Source: Ignavibacteriota bacterium
GTDB lineage: Bacteria; Bacteroidota; Ignavibacteria; Tepidaquicellales; Tepidaquicellaceae
Assembly (NCBI GenBank): GCA_003158365.1
Contig: PMIW01000039.1
Coordinates: 15,806-21,352, forward strand
Length of the DNA stretch: 5,547 nucleotides
Reading direction: 5' to 3'
A program made the position numbers and the translations under genes. Below, one piece after another: positions 1 through 5,024 of the stretch. The notes beneath the pieces are model-generated. The model made no database searches, was not told the DNA's origin, and worked only from the letters and a program-made list of their open reading frames with translations. Each line of letters opens with the position of its first letter. Position 1 is the stretch's first letter.

Positions 1-180
1 GTTTTATCGAGTCCTGTTGCTGAAAACAGTCTGAATATATACAATGCCGCATCTTCGCAAAAAACGCTTGGAATAATGCTGATTATGGCATTAATAGGGA
101 TGCCATTTGTAATTGCATACACTGTGATAATATATAAAGTGTATAAGGGAAAAGTAAAACTGGATGAGATGAGCTATTGA
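1..180 (+). CDS. cydB: Cytochrome bd ubiquinol oxidase subunit II, C-terminal fragment
   Basis: Only the last 59 codons and the TGA stop (178-180) are in the window; the reading frame is open at base 1 with GTT as first codon. The peptide has the usual CydB ending: a segment SLNIYNAASSQKTLGIML, then one hydrophobic helix (roughly residues 24-46, IMLIMALIGMPFVIAYTVII), then a short basic tail YKVYKGKVK. CydB is the inner-membrane partner of CydA in the bd-type quinol oxidase, which reduces oxygen to water without proton pumping. It is the only plus-strand gene here and meets the arsenic operon tail to tail with five bases between the stops, so it is a flanking gene and not part of the arsenic system. 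The call rests on remembered family C-termini, since CydB's own quinol/haem-related regions lie outside the window. Confidence 0.85.
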   Translation, partial: VLSSPVAENSLNIYNAASSQKTLGIMLIMALIGMPFVIAYTVIIYKVYKGKVKLDEMSY

Positions 181-185
181 ATTTA

Positions 186-467
186 CTAATAAACATTATA
201 AATCATATAAACCCCACCGAGTATAACCAGAACTCCGCAAATACGTTTTATATAAGTAGTTGCTTTTGATTTTTCGGTCCAGTTAAGATATTGCTGAACT
301 TTTTTTGTCAGTGTTCCTGCCGCAACTATTACTAAAATATGTCCGATTCCAAAAGCGAGAAGCAAAATTACAGAATAAATTATATTTGTTTTTGCAACCT
401 TAAACACCACCCCAAGTACAGGAGCCATGTAAGCAAAAGTGCAGGGACCAAGACCAATACCGAACAA
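186..467 (-). CDS. C-terminal half of CcdA/ArsG-like membrane protein, separated by an in-frame stop
   Basis: This is the second half of the protein whose first half ends at 498. It lies in the same reading frame, with no frameshift. The frame is open from codon GGA at 497, directly after TAA, and ten codons (GVLAALILGL) precede the first plausible start, a TTG at 467. If translated from that TTG the product has 93 residues and loses the beginning of its first helix. It carries the second conserved CcdA cysteine in GIGLGPCTFAYMAP (Cys149 of the composite), then two more helices (around IIYSVILLLAFGIGHILVIVAAG and ICGVLVILGGVYMIY), and ends with TAG at 186-188. The sequence after the stop is well conserved for the family, so decay is either very recent or absent. 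It may be translated by reinitiation or read-through, or be the dead 3' part of a broken gene. The TTG start is only a possibility. Confidence 0.55.
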   Translation of the reverse strand: MFGIGLGPCTFAYMAPVLGVVFKVAKTNIIYSVILLLAFGIGHILVIVAAGTLTKKVQQYLNWTEKSKATTYIKRICGVLVILGGVYMIYNVY

Positions 468-497
468 AAGCCCGAGTATTAAAGCGGCAAGAACTCC

Positions 498-500
498 TTA
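498..500 (-). other. In-frame ochre codon between the two halves of the CcdA/ArsG-like gene
   Basis: The minus strand reads CAC TAA GGA GTT CTT here, all in one frame (codon 130 of 234 including both stops). One base change would restore Lys (AAA), Gln (CAA) or Glu (GAA), and a Lys at this loop position would suit the basic linker. TAA is the normal terminator of several neighbours (arsM, arsC, acr3, the AhpD-like gene), so codon reassignment is excluded. UAA is not a selenocysteine or pyrrolysine codon. The stop creates a TAAGGAG string that looks like a ribosome binding site, but no ATG, GTG or in-frame TTG lies at the usual distance; the first in-frame TTG is 30 bases below the GGA. Confidence 0.9.
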
Positions 501-887
501 GTGCTTTGTGGGTTTTATACTTGCTGCTTCCCAGGGAAGTTTTATAATATCCATCAGGTATAAACCGATAACAAAAAAAACAATTGCAACAATATAATTT
601 CCAACGGCACCAACATCTCCCATAAGCCTGCCTGCGACTGCCGTGATTATTCCTATAAGAGCAATAGTTATTAAAATGCCGACTCCAAATACGAGTGATA
701 TTGTAAAAGTTCTTTTAATAGTGATTTCACCCTGCGAATTGATAAATCCTACAACTAACGGTATGCTTGAAAGGTGACAGGGACTTAATAGAACACTTAC
801 AATTCCCCATCCAAAAGATGCAAAGACGGCAGTAAACGAGCTTCCCGATATAGCAGTACTCAGAAAATCAAATATATAATCAATCAT
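498..887 (-). CDS. arsG: N-terminal half of CcdA/ArsG-like membrane protein (interrupted by in-frame TAA)
   Basis: Read through the TAA at 500-498, bases 887-186 give a 233-codon protein of normal CcdA-family length with two homologous halves of three helices each. This part has 129 residues: helix 1 around residues 18-36 ending in LLSPCHLSSIP with the conserved Cys37, helix 2 around 61-86 and helix 3 around 95-113, then a short linker ending KPTKH. CcdA proteins carry reducing equivalents across the inner membrane using one cysteine per half. ArsG, the member found in ars clusters with ArsE and ArsF, is described as an efflux permease for trivalent aromatic arsenicals. Context with an ArsF-like gene favours ArsG, but a CcdA-type electron carrier serving the neighbouring lipoproteins is the main alternative. 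The ATG is one base past the TAA of the preceding gene, with no Shine-Dalgarno sequence. Probably a nonsense-interrupted gene, or possibly a split protein. Confidence 0.65.
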   Translation of the reverse strand: MIDYIFDFLSTAISGSSFTAVFASFGWGIVSVLLSPCHLSSIPLVVGFINSQGEITIKRTFTISLVFGVGILITIALIGIITAVAGRLMGDVGAVGNYIVAIVFFVIGLYLMDIIKLPWEAASIKPTKH

Positions 888-888
888 A

Positions 889-1290
889 TTATTGAGGTAT
901 ATTAACTCCCTGTGATTGGAAAAATTTATCTATTTCTTCCTCTGCATAAAAACCTACGTGGCGCATTAGTTCTTTTCCGCTTGCATCAAGGAAAACCTGC
1001 GTCGGGATTAATTCAACCCCGTATTTTTTTGCAGGGGCTTCGTTCTTCCACACATCGTGGAATGTGACTTTTATCAATCCTTTGTATTTTGTTTCTATTG
1101 ACTTCATTACAGGCTGCATTTTCTTGCATGGAATGCAGTTCACCGAACCTAGTTCAACAAATTCGATTTTGAATTTCGTTGAATCTTTTGTGGATACACC
1201 TGATGTTTGATTCGTGTTTTCGGTGTTGCTTTTCTTGCAGGATACTAAAAGAAAAACAATAAATAGCAGGAAGATGATTTGTTTTTTCAT
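889..1290 (-). CDS. Thioredoxin-fold lipoprotein with CIPC active site
   Basis: Predicted 133-residue extracytoplasmic disulfide reductase or thiol carrier. Residues 1-17 form a lipoprotein signal peptide (MKKQ, a hydrophobic stretch, then LVSC), making Cys18 the acylated residue. A Ser/Thr/Asn-rich linker (about 19-38) leads into a thioredoxin domain with the active site CIPC (Cys52, Cys55) and the cis-proline in ELIPTQVF (Pro96). The frame opens further upstream with a TTG at 1314, overlapping the previous gene, but I choose the ATG at 1290: it places the signal peptide exactly at the N-terminus and lies ten bases after the previous TAA. It sits between the small CXXC thioredoxin and the CcdA-like gene, so it is probably reduced from the cytosol through the latter. 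Its final target is unknown. It is not part of the ArsEFG set as I remember it, so it may be an added component. Confidence 0.8.
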   Translation of the reverse strand: MKKQIIFLLFIVFLLVSCKKSNTENTNQTSGVSTKDSTKFKIEFVELGSVNCIPCKKMQPVMKSIETKYKGLIKVTFHDVWKNEAPAKKYGVELIPTQVFLDASGKELMRHVGFYAEEEIDKFFQSQGVNIPQ

Positions 1291-1300
1291 GATTTGCAAA

Positions 1301-1540
1301 TTAAGTATTTTCAATAATATATTTTATAATATCTTTTTCAGAAGGAACATTGATTGAACAAACAAGTTTTTCATTTATTACTAAAGCAGGTGTCAGCATA
1401 ATTCCGTATTTTATAAATTCTTTTATATCTTCGACTTTAATTACATCTGCATTAATGTTATTTGCTTTTACGATATCATTAACTCTTTTAAAAAGCTTGT
1501 TACACCTGCTGCATCCCGAACCAAGTACTTTTATTATCAT
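1301..1540 (-). CDS. Small cytosolic thioredoxin-like protein (CSRC), ArsE candidate
   Basis: A 79-residue single-domain protein of the thioredoxin_3 / redox-active disulfide protein type. It has no signal peptide, so it should act in the cytosol. The N-terminal strand MIIKVLGSG is followed by the active site CSRC (Cys10, Cys13), and the cis-proline is Pro51 in IMLTPALVIN. There is an extra cysteine, Cys61, where the paralogue at 4082-4324 has none. Its ATG overlaps the stop of the ArsF-like gene as ATGA (1540-1537), which suggests translational coupling and a close functional link. By position and size it could be the ArsE partner of ArsF, reported as part of a nitroreductase acting on aromatic nitro-arsenicals. 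That link is from context and memory; the sequence alone supports only a small dithiol oxidoreductase. Confidence 0.8.
   Translation of the reverse strand: MIIKVLGSGCSRCNKLFKRVNDIVKANNINADVIKVEDIKEFIKYGIMLTPALVINEKLVCSINVPSEKDIIKYIIENT
1537..1540 (-). promoter_or_regulatory. ATGA start/stop overlap coupling arsF-like and small thioredoxin genes
   Basis: The minus strand reads ATGA: ATG (1540-1538) starts the small thioredoxin and TGA (1539-1537) ends the ArsF-like gene. This is the classic four-base overlap for ribosome reinitiation, and it predicts matched amounts of the two proteins. Confidence 0.8.
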
Positions 1541-1938
1541 TTTATAAATTCTTTTATTTCTGAATCCATGTATTTTAAGAAGCCATCTTTATTATCGCTG
1601 TAACTCCATATGCTGTCGAGGTTTTTATATTTCTCTTCCTGATTGTTGCTTTGTTTGGTTAACACAACCGAACTAAATTTCAAATCATAATCTTTTCTGA
1701 AATGCTGATTTTGCGAATCTTCAATATTCAGCGCAATGAATTTGATTGCGGGATCTTTACTATATTTTGTTTCAATTATTTCTTTTGTAAAATTCTCAAT
1801 GTTAATACAGCTCTCGCATCGTGCGGTCGGATGGAAATAATACATTGTATATGAAACACCGCTGTCGGTTTTCTTTACTTCCTGTTTACAGGAAACAAGA
1901 ATAACACTCAAAATAAAAAATAAAATTATTTTTCTCAT
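1537..1938 (-). CDS. arsF: ArsF-like CXXC lipoprotein (nitrophenyl compound nitroreductase subunit family)
   Basis: A 133-residue protein with a lipoprotein signal peptide: MRK, a hydrophobic core, then ILVSC, making Cys17 the lipidated residue. A short linker leads to a thioredoxin-like domain beginning YTMYYFHPTARCESC; the CXXC pair is Cys41 and Cys44. The YYFH...RC..C signature is what I recognise as the ArsF family, small exported proteins found in ars clusters next to a small thioredoxin and a CcdA-like permease. ArsEFG is reported to reduce the nitro group of roxarsone- or nitarsone-type arsenicals and export the aminated product. No flavin-binding motif is visible, so any reductase activity must use thiols or another partner. 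It follows acr3 by nine bases and overlaps the next gene by four. A general periplasmic thiol carrier is the alternative. Confidence 0.72.
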   Translation of the reverse strand: MRKIILFFILSVILVSCKQEVKKTDSGVSYTMYYFHPTARCESCINIENFTKEIIETKYSKDPAIKFIALNIEDSQNQHFRKDYDLKFSSVVLTKQSNNQEEKYKNLDSIWSYSDNKDGFLKYMDSEIKEFIK

Positions 1939-1947
1939 AGTTTTTGT

Positions 1948-3030
1948 TTAAGGGCACAAATCAGGAGGTTTAATATTCCCTTCTTCCGGTTTCACAAAAT
2001 ATTTTTTTTGAAAATACAATGCGACATTTACAAGGCTGATTAAAACGGGAACCTCAACGAGCGGTCCGATTACAGCCGCAAATGCCTCGCCCGAGTTTAT
2101 TCCGAACACAGCCACTGCAACTGCTATTGCAAGTTCGAAGTTATTGCTCGCCGCGGTGAATGATAAAGTTGCGGTCTTTGAATAATCAGCTCCGATTTTT
2201 CTTCCCATGTAAAAGGAGACAAAAAACATAATTACAAAATAGAGTATAAGTGGTATTGCAATCCTTATTACATCAAGAGGGATTTTTATAATCATCTCAC
2301 CTTTAAGTGAAAACATCACGAAGATTGTGAACAGCAGTGCGATTAAAGTAATCGGGCTTATCTTCGGAATGAATTTAGTATGATACCATACCTTGCCTTT
2401 TAATTTAACCAAAATAATCCGGGTGATAACACCGGCCAGGAATGGGATACCGAGATAAATAAAAACGCTTTCTGCTATTTGACCGATTGTGATATTTACT
2501 GCAAAACCTTTTAATCCGAACAGAGGCGGCAGAACAGTAATAAATATATAAGCATAAACCGAAAAGAATAATACCTGGAATATGGAATTGAAAGCAACAA
2601 GTCCTGCGGCATATTCCGTATCACCTTTTGCGAGTTCATTCCACACTATCACCATGGCAATGCATCTTGCAAGCCCGATTAATATCAGACCTGTCATATA
2701 ATGAGAATCATTTTGCAAAAATAAAATCGCAAGAAAAAACATCAGCACCGGACCGATAATCCAGTTCTGAACAAGAGATAAAGAAAGGATTTTAATATTC
2801 CTGAATACCTTGCCGAGTTCTTCGTACCTGACTTTAGCGAGAGGGGGATACATCATAAGAATCAATCCGATTGCGATAGGGATGTTCGTCGTACCCGATT
2901 GGAATTTATTCCAGAATCCGACTATCCCCGGAAAAAAATAACCCGCAAAGACGGCAATAAACATCGAGGCAAATATCCAGAGTGTAAGATACCTGTCCAG
3001 GAACGAAAGTTTTTTTGTTATTTTTTCCAT
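1948..3030 (-). CDS. acr3: Arsenite efflux permease, ACR3 family
   Basis: A 360-residue inner-membrane transporter of normal ACR3 length with about ten hydrophobic segments. It exports arsenite from the cytosol as a secondary carrier. Family hallmarks are present: the conserved cysteine Cys123 in LARCIAMVIVWNELAKGD, the SNNFELAIAVAVAVFG segment (about 295-310), and the conserved Glu326 in GPLVEVPVLISLVNVAL. The N-terminus LSFLDRYLTLWIFASM is also typical. The ATG at 3030 follows tandem in-frame stops (TAA TAA) of the permease gene after a ten-base gap, with an A/T-rich leader and no Shine-Dalgarno match. The hydrophilic tail after residue 342 ends in DLCP, putting a cysteine two residues from the C-terminus, which is not something I know as a family feature. 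With ArsC upstream this makes the core arsenate-to-arsenite export route. Confidence 0.95.
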   Translation of the reverse strand: MEKITKKLSFLDRYLTLWIFASMFIAVFAGYFFPGIVGFWNKFQSGTTNIPIAIGLILMMYPPLAKVRYEELGKVFRNIKILSLSLVQNWIIGPVLMFFLAILFLQNDSHYMTGLILIGLARCIAMVIVWNELAKGDTEYAAGLVAFNSIFQVLFFSVYAYIFITVLPPLFGLKGFAVNITIGQIAESVFIYLGIPFLAGVITRIILVKLKGKVWYHTKFIPKISPITLIALLFTIFVMFSLKGEMIIKIPLDVIRIAIPLILYFVIMFFVSFYMGRKIGADYSKTATLSFTAASNNFELAIAVAVAVFGINSGEAFAAVIGPLVEVPVLISLVNVALYFQKKYFVKPEEGNIKPPDLCP

Positions 3031-3040
3031 AACAAATTTA

Positions 3041-4060
3041 TTAATATATTAAATTAAATAAATAACCGACTATAATAATACCGATTCCAACTATCCCGAA
3101 GAAAATAAATATCATTTGTATCTTTAAAACTTTTTTAAGTATAATTGCTTCAGGAAGAGAGAGTCCAATCACAGACATCATAAATGCAAGTGCCGTACCG
3201 AGTGAAGCGCCTTTTTCAAGCAGCACCTGAACAATCGGAATAATCCCTGCTGCATTTGAGTATAATGGTATTCCGACTAACACTGAAAGCGGAACAGCCC
3301 ACCATGCGGACTTTCCCATAAATCCTGCAAGGAAATCCGCAGGTACATAACCGTGTGCAAGAGAACCAATTCCGACACCAACGACTATATAAAGCCAGAC
3401 TTTGCTGACAATATCTTTCACTGCTGCATATCCGCTTTCTATTCTACCGCCGAAATTAATTTTTTCTTCACCGATTTCCTGCCTGCTGCTTTTTATTTCA
3501 TAAACCCATGGCTCTACATATTTTTGCAGTTTTAGTTTTCCGATAAAGTAACCGGATAAAATTGCTATGAATAAACCTGTTGAAACGTATATCATTGCTG
3601 TTTTCCAACCAAAGAGACCAAATAATAAAATCACTGCAATCTCATTTATCATAGGTGCTGCAATAAGGAATGAAAGTGTTACTCCGAGCGGAATGCCTGC
3701 TTCGACAAATCCTATGAACAAGGGAACCGCCGAGCAGGAGCAGAACGGAGTAAATATTCCAAGTACAGATGCAAGTATGTTTCCGAGAAATAAAGACTTC
3801 TTTTCGAGCAATGCGCGTGTTTTTTCGGGTGAAAAATATGATCGAACTATTCCCATTAAAAAAACTATAAGAGTTAGCAGCATCAGTACTTTTGGCACTT
3901 CAAAAATAAAAAATTCCACTGACCTTGCGTAGTCCGATGTAACGGATGTTAATCCTGCTATATTACATATAAATGCTGAGATACTCTCAAGGTTTAAATA
4001 AATAATAAACCACAGAGCAATCAACACACCAACAAACCACAATTTGTTTTTAAATTTCAA
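3041..4060 (-). CDS. arsP: ArsP/DUF318-type permease (candidate organoarsenical exporter)
   Basis: A 339-residue polytopic membrane protein of the ArsP_1 (DUF318) permease family. The signature TPFCSCSAVPLFIGF is at residues 104-118 (Cys107, Cys109), followed by AGIPLGVTLSFLIAAPMINE. A hydrophilic cytosolic-type loop spans about 175-215, and the second half carries GIPLYSNAAGIIPIVQ and MSVIGLSLPEAIILKKV. Members characterised as ArsP export trivalent methylated and aromatic arsenicals using conserved cysteines; others in the family have no known substrate. The arsM gene in the same operon makes a methylarsenite substrate plausible. The start is a TTG at 4060: an in-frame TAG lies just upstream, no ATG occurs before residue 60, and the TTG retains the first membrane helix. 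The preceding small thioredoxin gene, 21 bases away, is a frequent partner of this permease family. Confidence 0.82.
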   Translation of the reverse strand: MKFKNKLWFVGVLIALWFIIYLNLESISAFICNIAGLTSVTSDYARSVEFFIFEVPKVLMLLTLIVFLMGIVRSYFSPEKTRALLEKKSLFLGNILASVLGIFTPFCSCSAVPLFIGFVEAGIPLGVTLSFLIAAPMINEIAVILLFGLFGWKTAMIYVSTGLFIAILSGYFIGKLKLQKYVEPWVYEIKSSRQEIGEEKINFGGRIESGYAAVKDIVSKVWLYIVVGVGIGSLAHGYVPADFLAGFMGKSAWWAVPLSVLVGIPLYSNAAGIIPIVQVLLEKGASLGTALAFMMSVIGLSLPEAIILKKVLKIQMIFIFFGIVGIGIIIVGYLFNLIY

Positions 4061-4081
4061 TAAGGTATTTAGTAACTTATT

Positions 4082-4324
4082 CTAATTCGATTCCTGCATC
4101 CAGTGCAGCAGTGTGACTGCATTAGGAAGCTTTCCGCTGATTTTCACTTTCCCGTTTATAACCAGACCTGGAGTCTGCATAATGCCGTGAGACATAATTT
4201 CCTTTAAATCGGTAATCTTCTGTATATCTGCATCTATATTATTTTCGGCGGCTACGTTGAAACACATTTTTTCCAGTTCGCTACATCTTGCGCATCCCGA
4301 ACCGAGTACTTTTACAACAACCAT
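4082..4324 (-). CDS. Small cytosolic thioredoxin-like protein (CARC)
   Basis: An 80-residue thioredoxin_3-type protein without signal peptide. After the strand VVVKVLGSG come the active site CARC (Cys11, Cys14) and another cysteine, Cys21. The cis-proline is Pro52 in IMQTPGLVING. It starts three bases after the arsC stop and precedes the ArsP-type permease by 21 bases. Possible roles are recycling the arsC disulfide, or handling thiol-bound arsenicals for the permease; the first is attractive because this ArsC type needs a thioredoxin, but canonical ArsC partners are larger ~105-residue thioredoxins. It is a paralogue of the protein encoded at 1301-1540: by hand alignment about 33 of 76 positions are identical, including KVLGSGC, RC, NNI, GIM, TP and LVIN. 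It ends with TAG at 4082-4084. Confidence 0.82.
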   Translation of the reverse strand: MVVVKVLGSGCARCSELEKMCFNVAAENNIDADIQKITDLKEIMSHGIMQTPGLVINGKVKISGKLPNAVTLLHWMQESN

Positions 4325-4327
4325 AAC

Positions 4328-4765
4328 TTATTTATTTATTTTGATAAATTCTTCAATTTTTAATTTTATTGAATCACGTACTTTTGCGATTCTGAAAAGT
4401 ATTTCCTTCTCCGAGCCGGTGAATGAAGATGGGTCTTCGAATGTCCAGTGCAGTCTTTTTGAACTGCCCGGAAAGAAAGGACATCTTTCGCCTGAAGTCT
4501 CATCGCAAACTGTAATCACATAGTCAAACTGTTTTCCGTTTTTAAGGAATTCGAATACATCCTTGGTTTTATTTTTCGAAATATCTATTCCTATATCATG
4601 CAGAGATTTTACAACAAGCGGATTAAGCTTGCCCGGCTCGAGACCGGCACTTTCGGCGGAAAAATTTTCTCCGCCGAGAGTGTTTAAAAATGCTTCCGCC
4701 ATCTGGCTTCTCGCGCTGTTGTGGATGCAGACGAAGAGTACTTTTATAATTTTGTGCATCCGCAT
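4328..4765 (-). CDS. arsC: Arsenate reductase, thioredoxin-coupled LMW phosphatase type
   Basis: A 145-residue cytosolic enzyme reducing arsenate to arsenite. The CX5R anion loop is VCIHNSARSQMAEA with nucleophile Cys13 and Arg19. The resolving cysteines sit in VCDETSGERCPFFPG (Cys87 and Cys95), and the general-acid loop is FEDPSSF with Asp111. The three-cysteine pattern marks the thioredoxin-dependent class (like Staphylococcus pI258 ArsC), as opposed to the glutaredoxin class or ordinary tyrosine phosphatases. The ATG at 4765 overlaps the end of the AhpD-like gene by 22 bases and has a weak GGA about six bases upstream; a second ATG at 4759 would remove only two residues. The N-terminus is slightly longer than usual before the active-site loop, so either start is workable. 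The small CXXC thioredoxin three bases downstream is a possible reductant. Confidence 0.95.
   Translation of the reverse strand: MRMHKIIKVLFVCIHNSARSQMAEAFLNTLGGENFSAESAGLEPGKLNPLVVKSLHDIGIDISKNKTKDVFEFLKNGKQFDYVITVCDETSGERCPFFPGSSKRLHWTFEDPSSFTGSEKEILFRIAKVRDSIKLKIEEFIKINK
4744..4765 (-). other. 22-base dual-coding overlap of AhpD-like gene end and arsC start
   Basis: Read in one frame, this stretch encodes the Cys-containing tail ECGCTKL and TAA of the AhpD-like protein. Shifted by one base it encodes the ArsC start MRMHKII. The two TGC cysteine codons arise from the ATGC strings of the two possible arsC ATG codons. The overlap makes translation of arsC likely to depend on ribosomes ending the upstream gene. 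Confidence 0.85.
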
Positions 4766-5001
4766 TCGCTGTCCGATTTAATATTTTCAGCAATTTCAAC
4801 TTTTTTAAGAGAGGCTGCGAATTTATCCATTTTGGATGCGGCACCTCTTCTGACCAATGTACCGACTTCGATAGCTTCTTTAATTTCAGATACGCTGACT
4901 CCGTATTCTGCTGCTTTAGCCGTGTGATATTCAAGGCAGGGCTGGCAGTTAGCCGAAATAGAAGCTCCGATAGCAATTAATTCTTTTGTTTTATTATCCA
5001 T
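4744..5001 (-). CDS. AhpD-like / carboxymuconolactone decarboxylase family CXXC protein
   Basis: An 85-residue, probably all-helical protein of the AhpD/CMD superfamily. The core motif is SANCQPCLEYHTAKAAEYG, with the CXXC pair Cys19/Cys22 and His26, followed by SEIKEAIEVGTLVRRGAASKMDKFAA. In AhpD these residues form the thiol peroxidase / disulfide reductase site; the true decarboxylase lacks CXXC, so a redox role fits better than ring-lactone chemistry. Members of this size are often annotated in ars clusters beside arsM, without an established function. The C-terminus has two more cysteines, Cys80 and Cys82 (ECGCTKL), inside the overlap with arsC. It follows arsM by 23 A/T-rich bases with no Shine-Dalgarno sequence. 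Possible jobs include reducing ArsM or ArsC, or binding arsenite; neither is shown by the sequence. Confidence 0.85.
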   Translation of the reverse strand: MDNKTKELIAIGASISANCQPCLEYHTAKAAEYGVSVSEIKEAIEVGTLVRRGAASKMDKFAASLKKVEIAENIKSDSECGCTKL

Positions 5002-5024
5002 AACTTAAATGATATAATTATTTT

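Noticed and set aside
498..500. Stop-codon reassignment or selenocysteine as explanation for the in-frame TAA
   Set aside because: TAA terminates several neighbouring genes in this window, and selenocysteine uses TGA, not TAA; TGA and TAG also act as stops here.
465..500. Strong ribosome binding site (TAAGGAG) driving reinitiation of the second half
   Set aside because: The string is real, but no ATG, GTG or in-frame TTG lies within about 5-12 bases; the nearest TTG at that distance is out of frame and the first in-frame TTG is 30 bases below the GGA. Genes in this window also do not appear to use Shine-Dalgarno sites.
1291..1314. TTG at 1314 as the start of the thioredoxin lipoprotein
   Set aside because: It adds eight residues before a textbook lipoprotein signal peptide and overlaps the previous gene; the ATG at 1290 gives the signal peptide directly.
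3567..3932. Plus-strand open frame of 121 codons opposite the ArsP-type permease
   Set aside because: It is antisense to a clearly conserved membrane protein and its translation shows no domain, signal peptide or family resemblance; it is a shadow of the permease codons. The same applies to plus-strand frames at 3353-3535, 1350-1547, 4257-4523, 4563-4781 and 4721-4927.
4623..4976. Minus-strand open frame of 117 codons spanning the AhpD-like and arsC genes
   Set aside because: It reads a different frame through two genes with intact catalytic motifs; its translation is Lys/Leu/Arg/Ser-rich and resembles nothing.
4744..5001. True carboxymuconolactone decarboxylase (protocatechuate pathway)
   Set aside because: The CXXC plus His pattern is that of the AhpD-like redox branch, and no aromatic catabolism genes are nearby.
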